DNA of 9,861 bases from Novosphingobium sp. (GCA_020853995.1 JADYXV010000200.1:1-9861); one strand, 5' to 3'. Positions 1 through 6,957 are shown, numbered from the stretch's first letter. The notes: generated by a model from the sequence alone, not told the origin. Program-made: numbers and translations.

Positions 1-605
1 AGGTCCGCAAGGTCAGCCTGCCTCTGATCGGCGCCTATCAGGCGGCCAATGCTCTGGTATCAGCAGGCTTGGCGCTGGCTTCAGGTTTGGACGCTGCGCA
101 TGTGTTTGATCAACTTGGCCGCCTGCAGCCAGTACGTGGACGGCTTGAACGCGCCGCGATCAACCGCGCAGGCGCGCCTGTCTATGTTGATTATGCCCAC
201 ACGCCCGACGCCATAGACGCCGCCATCGCCGCCCTACGACCGCATGTGAAAGGGCGGTTGATCACGGTGTTTGGCGCAGGCGGTGATCGCGATGGCGGCA
301 AGCGTCCGGAAATGGGCCGCGCAGCCTGTGCCGGGTCCGACGTTGTGATCGTGACAGACGACAATCCGCGCGGCGAAGATGCGGCGGACATCCGCGCAGC
401 AGTTCTGGCCGGATGCGATGCAAAGGCGCGCGAGGTTGCCGACCGGCGCAGCGCCATTGCTGCTGCGATTGCCGATGCTGGCCGCGATGATATTGTGCTG
501 GTGGCGGGCAAGGGACATGAACAGGGGCAAATAATCGGGCGGGGCGATGCCATGCGCGTCCTGCCATTTGACGACGTGCAGGTCGCAAGGGAGTGTACGG
601 CATGA
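1..605 (+). CDS. murE: UDP-MurNAc-tripeptide synthetase (meso-diaminopimelate-adding), C-terminal part
   Basis: Cytoplasmic Mur ligase that uses ATP to add meso-diaminopimelate to UDP-MurNAc-L-Ala-D-Glu. Only the last 200 residues are here; the first whole codon is at base 3 and the N-terminal and most of the ATP-binding domain lie off the left edge. What remains is the end of the central domain (PLIGAYQAANAL, the usual spot for the PLIGxFNxxN motif), then the C-terminal ligase domain: GRLER, VDYAHTPDA, FGAGGDRDGGKRPEMG, TDDNPRGED and AGKGHEQGQ. The Arg of the DNPR motif is the known meso-DAP contact in Gram-negative MurE, so a DAP-type rather than lysine-type peptidoglycan is inferred. The stop TGA (603-605) overlaps the murF ATG by 4 bases. 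No frameshift or decay is seen. Confidence 0.97.
   Translation, partial: VRKVSLPLIGAYQAANALVSAGLALASGLDAAHVFDQLGRLQPVRGRLERAAINRAGAPVYVDYAHTPDAIDAAIAALRPHVKGRLITVFGAGGDRDGGKRPEMGRAACAGSDVVIVTDDNPRGEDAADIRAAVLAGCDAKAREVADRRSAIAAAIADAGRDDIVLVAGKGHEQGQIIGRGDAMRVLPFDDVQVARECTA
587..593 (+). promoter_or_regulatory. Shine-Dalgarno site deciding the murF start
   Basis: AAGGGAG lies 8 bases before the ATG at 602 inside the last codons of murE. It would be far too close to serve the alternative in-frame GTG at 593, which overlaps its last base. It therefore supports the ATG as the murF start. Confidence 0.7.
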
Positions 606-2071
606 CCGCTCATCCAGCGCTGATTGAATGGCCCGAAGATACCTCTGACGCCGCAGGACTGGCGCTGTGGACAAGCGCCGAGATTGCTGCCGCTACCAGT
701 GGCAGGGCCAGCGCGCCGTTTGCTGTTTCGGGTGTCGAGATTGACAGCCGCGAAGTGCGGGAAGGCGATCTGTTCTTCGCGCTGAAAGGTGAAGCTTCGG
801 ACGGCCATCGCTTTTTGGAAGGCGCGTTTGGCAAAGGTGCGGCCGGTGCTGTGGTTGAACATGCGTGTTTTGGCCCGCACGTGCTGGTTCCCGACACCGC
901 GACTGCACTGGAAGATCTGGGGAAAGCCGCGCGCAATCGTGCGGATGCGGGCATAATCGGCGTTACCGGATCGGCGGGCAAGACCGGCGTTAAGGAAGCG
1001 CTCTATGCAGCGCTTGACCGGTCGAGCAGGGGCCGTGCGCATCGTTCGGTCAAAAGCTACAACAACCACGTTGGCGTACCATTAAGCCTTGCGCGCATGC
1101 CCGCTTCCACGCAGTTTGGCGTGTTCGAGATGGGCATGAACCACGCCGGTGAACTGTCCGCGCTGACGCAACTGGTGCGTCCGCATGTTGCCATCGTCAC
1201 GACGATTGCACCGGCCCATATCGGCCACTTCAGTGGCGAAGAAGCGATTGCCGATGCCAAGGGTGAGATTTTCGAAGGACTGGAGCCGGATGGCGTTGCC
1301 ATCGTCCCTGCTGATAGCCCCCATTATGAACGCCTGCGCGCAAAGGCGGCCTTGCATGCAGCGCGTGTGATCAGCTTTGGCTCCCACGCCGATGCCACGG
1401 TGCGGTTGATTGATGCCGTGCCCGCACTTGGCGGCGGGACATTGGTTACCGCCGATCTGGGCGGCCGCAAGGTTTGCTACACCATCGCCCAGCCAGGCGC
1501 GCACTGGGTCGCCAATTCGCTGGCCGTGATGGCTGCGGTTGAGGCCATCGGTGGTGATCTTGGCGCGGCGGGGCTTGCGCTGGCCGAAATGGAAGGGCTG
1601 GCGGGGCGCGGTGCGCGTCATACCATCGCTGCATCTGGCGGCGATGAATCAGGCGCGGCTTTGCTCATTGACGAAAGTTATAATGCAAACCCCGGCTCGA
1701 TGGCGGTGACGCTGCAGCAACTGGGGCAAACGCCCGCCAAGCGGCGCGTCGCCATTCTGGGTGCGATGCGTGAACTGGGCGCGGACGAAGCGCGCTATCA
1801 CGCTGAACTGGCTGGTCCGATTGCGCAAGGCAAAGTTGACCGGCTGATCCTGGTTGGCCCTGAAATGCAGGCTTTGGCCGACGCGCTGGGGAAAAATAGC
1901 AGCACCTCGCTTGCCGCTGCAATCGATGTGGCGCATGTGGAAAACACGCAAGAAGCGCAAGTCTGCCTTGCTGCTGACGGCGTGCGCGGGGGTGATGCCA
2001 TCCTCGTCAAGGGGTCGAATTCGGTTGGTCTGGGTGCCCTTGTGCGCGCACTTACTGCCAGGGAACAATGA
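602..2071 (+). CDS. murF: UDP-MurNAc-tripeptide:D-alanyl-D-alanine ligase MurF
   Basis: Cytoplasmic ATP-dependent ligase that attaches D-Ala-D-Ala (made by Ddl, encoded at the right end) to UDP-MurNAc-tripeptide, giving the pentapeptide. 489 residues from the chosen ATG. Visible motifs: SRxVxxGDLFFAL (49-61), P-loop GVTGSAGKTGVKE (120-132), YNNHVGVPL (153-161), EMGMNHAGE (176-184), AKGEIFEGL (219-227, K220 being the expected carbamylated Lys), DESYNANPGSM (357-367), LGAMRELG (386-393) and VKGSNSVGL (469-477). A GTG at 593 in frame would add three residues, but the ATG at 602 has AAGGGAG 8 bases upstream and forms the ATGA overlap with the murE stop, so it is preferred. The P-loop has Gly where many MurF proteins have a second Thr or Ser; this looks like a lineage variant rather than a defect. 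The stop abuts mraY directly. Confidence 0.97.
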   Translation: MTAHPALIEWPEDTSDAAGLALWTSAEIAAATSGRASAPFAVSGVEIDSREVREGDLFFALKGEASDGHRFLEGAFGKGAAGAVVEHACFGPHVLVPDTATALEDLGKAARNRADAGIIGVTGSAGKTGVKEALYAALDRSSRGRAHRSVKSYNNHVGVPLSLARMPASTQFGVFEMGMNHAGELSALTQLVRPHVAIVTTIAPAHIGHFSGEEAIADAKGEIFEGLEPDGVAIVPADSPHYERLRAKAALHAARVISFGSHADATVRLIDAVPALGGGTLVTADLGGRKVCYTIAQPGAHWVANSLAVMAAVEAIGGDLGAAGLALAEMEGLAGRGARHTIAASGGDESGAALLIDESYNANPGSMAVTLQQLGQTPAKRRVAILGAMRELGADEARYHAELAGPIAQGKVDRLILVGPEMQALADALGKNSSTSLAAAIDVAHVENTQEAQVCLAADGVRGGDAILVKGSNSVGLGALVRALTAREQ

Positions 2072-3136
2072 ATGCTTTACCTGCTGGCACAATGGCTTGA
2101 ATTCGAAGGATTCAGCAATCTTATCCGGTATCAGACGTTTCGGGCTGGTATCACGTTGATAACCGCCTTGGTGATCGGATTGATCATCGGTCCACGCTTT
2201 ATCAACATGTTGCGCATCAGGCAGGGCCGGGGGCAGCCCATCCGCGAGGATGGCCCGCAATCCCACCTTGCCAAGCGTGGCACGCCCACGATGGGCGGCT
2301 TGATGATCGTGACCGCGCTCACATTGTCACTGCTGTTGTGGATGGACGTAAACAGCCGGTTGGTCTGGGCTTGTGTCGTCGTCACGATGGGCTTTGGCGT
2401 GATCGGCTTCCTCGACGATTACGATAAAGTCACCAAATATGCGCACAAAGGCGTTCCGGCCAAAGTGCGCCTTGCTGGCGAGTTTGTTGTTGCTGCCATC
2501 GCCGCCTGGCTGGCCGTGGGTGAGACGAACCTGTACGTGCCGGTGTTCAGCAATCTCTATATTCCGCTCGGACCGTTTTACTATTTGTTCGCGATTTTCG
2601 TGATCGTTGGCGCCGGCAATGCGGTGAATTTGACTGACGGGCTTGATGGCCTGGCAATCATGCCGGTGATCATAGCCGCAGGCACCTTTGCGATTATCGC
2701 CTACCTTGCTGGTCGCACTGACTTTGCCGCCTACCTTGGCATTCCCCATGTGAAAGGCGCTGGCGAACTGGCGATTTTCTGCGCGGCGATGATGGGGGCC
2801 GGCTTGGCGTTCCTGTGGTTCAATGCCCCGCCAGCCGCTGTATTCATGGGCGATACCGGCAGTCTTGCACTTGGCGGTGCCCTTGGTGTTATCGCCGTTG
2901 CTGCGCATCACGAAATCGTGTTGGCCATCGTTGGCGGGCTGTTTGTGATGGAAGCTGTTTCGGTGATCGTCCAGGTTGCCGTCTACAAACGCACCGGAAA
3001 GCGCGTGTTCCGCATGGCGCCGATCCATCACCATTTTGAACAATTGGGCTGGAAGGAATCGACAGTGGTCATTCGCTTCTGGATCGTGTCGATTGTGCTC
3101 GCGCTGATCGGCCTTGCCACGTTGAAGGTGCGGTGA
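2072..3136 (+). CDS. mraY: Phospho-MurNAc-pentapeptide transferase MraY
   Basis: Integral membrane enzyme that transfers phospho-MurNAc-pentapeptide from UDP to undecaprenyl phosphate, forming lipid I at the inner face of the cytoplasmic membrane. 354 residues, normal for the family, with about ten hydrophobic segments. Catalytic-region motifs are all present: DGPQSHLAKRGTPTMGG (60-76), the aspartate pair in FLDDYDK (D115/D116), NLTDGLDGLA (186-195), MGDTGSLALGG (259-269, D261 matching the third essential Asp) and the histidine cluster MAPIHHHFE (H319-H321). The ATG follows the murF TGA with no gap, and AGGGA (2060-2064) sits 7 bases upstream, so the start is well supported. The stop overlaps the murD GTG by 4 bases. 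Confidence 0.98.
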   Translation: MLYLLAQWLEFEGFSNLIRYQTFRAGITLITALVIGLIIGPRFINMLRIRQGRGQPIREDGPQSHLAKRGTPTMGGLMIVTALTLSLLLWMDVNSRLVWACVVVTMGFGVIGFLDDYDKVTKYAHKGVPAKVRLAGEFVVAAIAAWLAVGETNLYVPVFSNLYIPLGPFYYLFAIFVIVGAGNAVNLTDGLDGLAIMPVIIAAGTFAIIAYLAGRTDFAAYLGIPHVKGAGELAIFCAAMMGAGLAFLWFNAPPAAVFMGDTGSLALGGALGVIAVAAHHEIVLAIVGGLFVMEAVSVIVQVAVYKRTGKRVFRMAPIHHHFEQLGWKESTVVIRFWIVSIVLALIGLATLKVR

Positions 3137-4461
3137 TCGTTTCAAACGCCTTTGCGGGCAAGCGCTTTGCAGTGCTTGGCCTTGCCCGTTCGGGCGTGGC
3201 CAGCGTTGAAAGCCTGCTGGCAAGTGGCGCACAGGTGACGGTTTGGGACAGCCGCGAAGAACCCCGCGCAGCGTTTGAAGGGCGCGCTGATATTGCCGAT
3301 CCATTGGCAATTGATCTGGCTGGTTTTGATGGCGTGGTGGTATCACCCGGCGTTCCGTTGAACCGCCATCCGATTACCGATCATGCCCGCGCCGCCGGAG
3401 TGCCGGTGATGGGCGACATTGAACTGTTTGCCCAGGCCCGCGCCGATCTTCCGCCACACCGCGTAGTGGGGATTACCGGCACGAACGGTAAATCTACCAC
3501 GACAATGCTGGTCCACCACATTTGCGCAGCGGCTGGCATGCCGGTGCGCCTTGGTGGCAATATCGGCTTGCCTATCTTGGGCCAGGAACCATTGCCTGAA
3601 GGCGGTGTCTATGTTCTGGAATTGTCGAGTTACCAGATCGACCTGACGCAAAGCCTGGCCTGCGATGTTGCCGCACTTATCAATCTTAGCCCGGACCATC
3701 TTGATCGGTATGATGGTTTTGCAGGCTATGCCGCGTCCAAAGCCCGGTTGTTCCAGATGCAGCGGGCCAATCAACATGCGGTGTTCGGACGCGGTGATGA
3801 GCATACGCTGAAAATTGCCGGTGAAGCCTTTGCTGCCCATGACGCGGGATTTGTCCATATCGTTGCGCCTGATGCGTTGACGGGGCAGGCCGATTGGCCA
3901 TCCTTGCAAGGGCCGCACAATTTGCAGAACGCTGCAATCGCGGTGGAAATCGTCCGCCAGCTTGGCATTGGCGAGGACGTTTGGCGTCCCGCGTTGGCCA
4001 GCTTTGTTGGCCTGCCGCACCGGATGGAGCGTGTGGCCGAAGCTGCGGGCGTGTTGTACGTTAACGACAGCAAGGCCACCAATCCAGCCTCGACCGCGCC
4101 TGCGCTTGGGGCTTATCCGCGCATTCACTGGATTCTTGGCGGATTGCCCAAGAGCGATGATCTGGACGAATGCGCGCCGTATTTCAGCCACGTCGTTGCG
4201 GCGTACACCATTGGTGAGGCTGGCCCGCGTTTTGCCGAAATCCTTGAGCCGGTCATGCCCGTAACGCGAAGTGAAATGCTGTGTGACGCGGTGCGCCAGG
4301 CGATGGACGCTGCGCAGCCTGGCGATGTTGTCATGTTGTCACCTGCATGTGCCAGTTTTGACCAGTTCCGTGATTTTGAGGCACGCGGCGATAGCTTCCG
4401 CCAAATCGTTGAAGCCCTGATCCAGGATCACGCTGCGCCTTGCCCGCCCGAGGGCCGGTAA
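3133..4461 (+). CDS. murD: UDP-MurNAc-L-alanine:D-glutamate ligase MurD
   Basis: Cytoplasmic ATP-dependent ligase that adds D-glutamate to UDP-MurNAc-L-Ala. 442 residues, typical length. Domain 1 (UDP binding) has GLARSG (16-21) and SPGVP (71-75). Domain 2 carries the P-loop GITGTNGKSTTT (113-124), ELSSYQ (164-169), NLSPDHLDRY (184-193) and SKARLF, whose Lys (203) is the expected carbamylated residue. Domain 3 has HNLQNAAIA (262-270), LPHRMER (294-300), NDSKATNP (311-318), GGLPKSDDL (336-344) and SPACASFDQF near 402-411. The start is GTG, in a GTGA overlap with the mraY stop, with GAAGG (3124-3128) only 4 bases upstream; starting here gives the usual N-terminus just before the dinucleotide-like loop. 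The stop TAA shares one base with the ftsW ATG. Confidence 0.97.
   Translation: MIVSNAFAGKRFAVLGLARSGVASVESLLASGAQVTVWDSREEPRAAFEGRADIADPLAIDLAGFDGVVVSPGVPLNRHPITDHARAAGVPVMGDIELFAQARADLPPHRVVGITGTNGKSTTTMLVHHICAAAGMPVRLGGNIGLPILGQEPLPEGGVYVLELSSYQIDLTQSLACDVAALINLSPDHLDRYDGFAGYAASKARLFQMQRANQHAVFGRGDEHTLKIAGEAFAAHDAGFVHIVAPDALTGQADWPSLQGPHNLQNAAIAVEIVRQLGIGEDVWRPALASFVGLPHRMERVAEAAGVLYVNDSKATNPASTAPALGAYPRIHWILGGLPKSDDLDECAPYFSHVVAAYTIGEAGPRFAEILEPVMPVTRSEMLCDAVRQAMDAAQPGDVVMLSPACASFDQFRDFEARGDSFRQIVEALIQDHAAPCPPEGR
4450..4454 (+). promoter_or_regulatory. Shine-Dalgarno site deciding the ftsW start
   Basis: GAGGG lies 6 bases before the ATG at 4461, inside the end of murD. It supports that ATG over the in-frame TTG at 4440, which would add seven residues and sits upstream of the site. 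Confidence 0.65.
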
Positions 4462-5696
4462 TGAGCACGACGCCCACCCCGACGCGCCTGATAACGACGC
4501 CAATGCCCGAAGGGGGCGTTCGCGTTGTCGGACATGGTTCGCGCTTCCGTCGCAGCCGCCGTAGCGAATTGCTGATCTGGTGGCGCGAGATTGACCGGTT
4601 GCTGCTCGGCTTGATCCTGTTTCTCGTGGTGATCGGTTCAATCGCGGTTGCCGCGGCCTCGCCAGCCAGTGCCAAGCGACTGTCAACCGCAGCCAAATCG
4701 CTGGGTGATCTCTACTTTTTCTGGATACACTTGCGCTGGGTCGCGGTGGGGTTGGTGGCAATGTTCTTTGCATCTGTCCTGCCCAAGGACGCTGCACGAC
4801 GGGCGGCAATCATCCTTGCAGCAGTGATGGTTCTCGCTCTCGTCCTTGTCCCGTTGGTGGGTAGCGAAGTGAAGGGGGCCAAGCGTTGGTTGTGGATTGG
4901 CTTCAGCTTGCAGCCGTCCGAATTCCTCAAGCCCGGCTTTGCCATTGCCATTGCGTGGATCTTGTCATGGCGGGTGCGTGATCCGAACATTCCGGTGATC
5001 GGCATTACATTTGCAATTATGGGTCTGGTCGGGATGCTGCTTATGGCGCAACCCGATTTTGGTTCCACGATCCTGTTCGGTGGTGTGTGGTTTGTTCTCG
5101 TGCTGCTTTCCGGGCTTTCAGCGCATCGCGTGCTGTGGTCCTTTGGCGGTGGTGTTCTGGTCGTGATTGCGGCCTATTTGTTTTATCCCAACGCAACGCA
5201 CCGCATCGACAGCTTCATATCCGGCGGTAGCGAGTTCGATCAGGTTGACTTGGCGATGCGCACTTTGCTCAACGGTGGGTGGAGCGGGGCCGGTCTGTGG
5301 CTTGGCAGCCGCAAGAATGCCTTGCCCGAAGCGCACACCGATTACATTTTTTCGGTGATCGGTGAGGAATTCGGGTTAGTTGCCTGCGCGGTTGTGGTGA
5401 TCGTCTATTGCGTGATTGCGCTGCGCGTGTTGATGCGCCTGCTCGACGAGGAAGACCTGTTCACGATCCTTGCGGCTGCGGGTCTTACTGCGCAACTGGT
5501 GGGACAGGCCTTCATCAATATTCTGGTGAACTTGCAACTTTTCCCATCGAAAGGCATGACTTTGCCCCTGATCAGCTATGGCGGATCATCGACCATCGCG
5601 CTGCTTTTGGGCATGGGCCTGTTGTTGGCGATTACGCGCCGCAACCCCTACCTTTCGCGGGAAAAGTTCGACATTTCGGATTTCACACAAAGATGA
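4461..5696 (+). CDS. ftsW: Septal peptidoglycan glycosyltransferase FtsW (SEDS family)
   Basis: Polytopic membrane protein of the SEDS family; FtsW polymerises lipid II at the division septum together with the class B PBP FtsI. 411 residues: a cytoplasmic, Arg-rich N-terminal tail of about 45 residues, then about ten hydrophobic segments. Motifs: KGAKRWLWIGFSLQPSEFLKP (138-158), AQPDFGS (196-202), LPEAHTDYIFSVIGEEFG (288-305, with D294 at the position of the SEDS catalytic Asp) and FPSKGMTLPLISYGGSS (361-377). RodA is the main alternative, but position between murD and murG in a dcw cluster and the extended N-terminal tail favour FtsW. The ATG overlaps the murD TAA by one base (TAATG). The ORF ends in an ATGA overlap with murG. 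Confidence 0.96.
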   Translation: MSTTPTPTRLITTPMPEGGVRVVGHGSRFRRSRRSELLIWWREIDRLLLGLILFLVVIGSIAVAAASPASAKRLSTAAKSLGDLYFFWIHLRWVAVGLVAMFFASVLPKDAARRAAIILAAVMVLALVLVPLVGSEVKGAKRWLWIGFSLQPSEFLKPGFAIAIAWILSWRVRDPNIPVIGITFAIMGLVGMLLMAQPDFGSTILFGGVWFVLVLLSGLSAHRVLWSFGGGVLVVIAAYLFYPNATHRIDSFISGGSEFDQVDLAMRTLLNGGWSGAGLWLGSRKNALPEAHTDYIFSVIGEEFGLVACAVVVIVYCVIALRVLMRLLDEEDLFTILAAAGLTAQLVGQAFINILVNLQLFPSKGMTLPLISYGGSSTIALLLGMGLLLAITRRNPYLSREKFDISDFTQR

Positions 5697-6859
5697 CCGG
5701 CGTTTCCAGACACTATGTGCTTGCCGCAGGCGGCACCGGCGGCCACCTGATTCCGGCGTTTGCCTTGGCGGTAGAGCTTGAACGGCGCGGCCATCATGTG
5801 GCACTGGTCACAGATGATCGGGGCGCGAAAATCCCCGGCAAGCCCGATTTCCTTCCGGCGCACGTTTTGCCCGCAGGTCGGCTTGGCAAAAACCCGTTGG
5901 CGTTGTGGAAGGGCCTTCGCGCAATCTGGCAGGGCCGCGCCATGGCACTTCGCCTGTTCGAAAGCTTTGAGCCTTCATGCGTGATCGGCTTTGGCGGCTA
6001 TCCCGCTTTACCTGCGCTGTTGGCGGCGCGGTCAGCCAAAATTCCGACAGTCATCCATGAACAGAACGCTGTGCTGGGCCGCGTCAATCGCTTCCTTGCC
6101 AAGCGCGTGAACGCGATTGCGACGGCTTATGGCGAAGTTGAGCGGCTTGATCCCAAGCTGTGGGGCAAGGTCCATCGCGTCGGCAATCCGGTGCGGCCCG
6201 AAGTGCTGGCACTGCGCGGCGATCCATTCCCCGAGTTTACCGAGGATGGGCTGTTTCGCGTGCTGGTAACCGGCGGTAGTCAGGGGGCTTCGGTGTTGTC
6301 CGAGGTCGTTCCTGACGGGCTGGCCATGCTTCCGCCTTCATTACGCCATCGTCTCCAAGTGACGCAGCAGTGCCGCCCGGAAGATCTGGAAGCGGTCCGT
6401 GCGCGCTATGCCGCGCACGAAATTCCGGCTGAACTCGGCACTTACTTTGAAGATATGCAGGGACGGCTTGCGGCGGCGCATTTGTTTATCGGTCGTGCTG
6501 GCGCGTCGACAATCGCTGAACTGACCGCAGTTGGCCGCCCTGCCATTCTCATTCCACTGCCTATTGCCACCGACGATCACCAGGCTGCGAATACGCGCGA
6601 GATGGTTGCGGCTGGCGGTGCGCGGGCCATTCGGCAAACCGGCTTCACCCCCAAGGAACTTGCCAAGCAAATCCAGACCATGGCGCTACACCCCCACACG
6701 CTCGCCAACGCTGCCCATGCCGCATGGAATTGCGGATTGCCCAATGCCGTCAGCGATCTGGCCGATCTGGTCGAAAGCTTCGGTGCAGAACCGATCATGG
6801 ACGTGATGCGCGTTGATACCCGCGCAACGGCGGCTTCCGGGCAGGAGCAACTGGCATGA
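5693..6859 (+). CDS. murG: Lipid I N-acetylglucosaminyltransferase MurG
   Basis: GT-B fold, membrane-associated transferase that adds GlcNAc from UDP-GlcNAc to lipid I to make lipid II on the cytoplasmic face. 388 residues. The N-terminal domain has AAGGTGGHLIPAFALA (11-26), GFGGYPALPALLAA (99-112) and HEQNAVLGRVNR (122-133). The linker GNPVRPEV (164-171) is followed by a C-terminal donor domain with VTGGSQGAS (192-200), RAGASTIAEL (268-277), GRPAILIPLP (281-290) and DDHQAAN (294-300). The frame is open far upstream into ftsW, but family alignment and the ATGA overlap with the ftsW stop fix the start at 5693. No good Shine-Dalgarno precedes it (only CAAAG just before the ATG), so its translation probably depends on ribosomes finishing ftsW. 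The last 15 or so residues are an unconserved tail ending two bases before the repeat. Confidence 0.97.
   Translation: MTGVSRHYVLAAGGTGGHLIPAFALAVELERRGHHVALVTDDRGAKIPGKPDFLPAHVLPAGRLGKNPLALWKGLRAIWQGRAMALRLFESFEPSCVIGFGGYPALPALLAARSAKIPTVIHEQNAVLGRVNRFLAKRVNAIATAYGEVERLDPKLWGKVHRVGNPVRPEVLALRGDPFPEFTEDGLFRVLVTGGSQGASVLSEVVPDGLAMLPPSLRHRLQVTQQCRPEDLEAVRARYAAHEIPAELGTYFEDMQGRLAAAHLFIGRAGASTIAELTAVGRPAILIPLPIATDDHQAANTREMVAAGGARAIRQTGFTPKELAKQIQTMALHPHTLANAAHAAWNCGLPNAVSDLADLVESFGAEPIMDVMRVDTRATAASGQEQLA
6843..6847 (+). promoter_or_regulatory. Shine-Dalgarno-like AGGAG before the ATGA at the murG stop
   Basis: AGGAG lies 8 bases before the ATG at 6856 that overlaps the murG stop. No conserved gene starts at that ATG; only the 33-codon reading frame through the repeat does. 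The site may be a relic of an earlier start of the next gene, or may serve the short frame. Confidence 0.45.
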
Positions 6860-6957
6860 TCCTTCGACAAGCTCAGGATGAGCGGAAACAGAATAGCCAA
6901 AGCCCGCTCATGCTGAGCCTGTCGAAGCACGCATGCGCAACAGGAGCGCAAAAGTGA
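6856..6957 (+). CDS. Possible 33-codon linking reading frame through the murG-murC repeat
   Basis: ATG to TGA frame of 33 codons, too short to be called by usual gene finders. It starts in an ATGA overlap with the murG stop, has AGGAG 8 bases upstream, and ends with a TGA that overlaps the murC GTG (GTGA at 6954-6957). It is not in the murC frame. The predicted peptide reads MILRQAQDERKQN in the left repeat arm and LMLSLSKHACATG in the right arm; such strings are the direct translation of this repeat and occur in many spurious sphingomonad ORFs, so no function of the peptide is claimed. If translated, its likely role is mechanical: carrying terminating ribosomes across the hairpin to murC. 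The frame and both overlaps are seen; translation is inference. It may be chance. Confidence 0.35.
   Translation: MILRQAQDERKQNSQSPLMLSLSKHACATGAQK
6862..6927 (+). repeat. Imperfect 24-bp inverted repeat (sphingomonad REP-like element) between murG and murC
   Basis: Left arm 6862-6885 and right arm 6904-6927 are reverse complements at 22 of 24 positions (mismatches at 6870/6919 and 6877/6912), separated by an 18-base A-rich loop. The arms have the form CTTCGACA-n-GCTCAG-n-ATGAGCGG, which I recognise as a dispersed repeat core in Sphingomonadales. Each arm also holds its own small palindrome, GCTCA-3 bases-TGAGC (6871-6883 and 6906-6918). In RNA the pair could form a long hairpin starting just after the murG stop. 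No run of T follows the right arm, so it is unlikely to be a simple intrinsic terminator; roles in mRNA stability or processing, or none, are possible. This is the only non-overlapping junction between the conserved genes of the window. Confidence 0.85.
6942..6946 (+). promoter_or_regulatory. Shine-Dalgarno site deciding the murC start
   Basis: AGGAG lies 7 bases before the GTG at 6954, ideal spacing. It is 15 bases downstream of the right repeat arm, so the hairpin would not cover it. It is downstream of the alternative in-frame ATG at 6933 and so cannot serve that codon. Confidence 0.75.

Noticed and set aside
191..1069. 292-codon minus-strand open frame opposite murE and murF
   Set aside because: Composition is that of an antisense shadow in GC-rich DNA, and it crosses the murE-murF boundary.
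2327..3346. 339-codon minus-strand open frame opposite mraY and the start of murD
   Set aside because: It lies opposite conserved, motif-complete genes, its translation is rich in His, Arg and Gln with no recognisable domain, and it spans a gene boundary. It is a shadow of the codon bias of the real genes.
3343..4191. 282-codon minus-strand open frame opposite murD
   Set aside because: Same reasoning: no family resemblance, no fitting context, and full overlap with murD.
5408..5692. Upstream in-frame extension of murG by 95 codons, suggesting a longer or fused protein
   Set aside because: The extension is the out-of-frame reading of ftsW and has no similarity to a domain; MurG begins normally at 5693.
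6862..6927. Intrinsic transcription terminator after murG
   Set aside because: The stem is long but contains mismatches, has an 18-base loop and lacks a following T-run; murC-murB-ddl also have no visible promoter of their own.
6577..6951. 124-codon minus-strand frame whose start reads through the inverted repeat (LRQAQHER, LSLSKD)
   Set aside because: These strings are translations of the repeat and appear in many false gene calls in sphingomonads; the rest is antisense to murG.
6860..6953. Promoter for murC in the intergenic gap
   Set aside because: No convincing -35/-10 pair with proper spacing; AGAATA in the loop is only a weak -10-like string without a partner.
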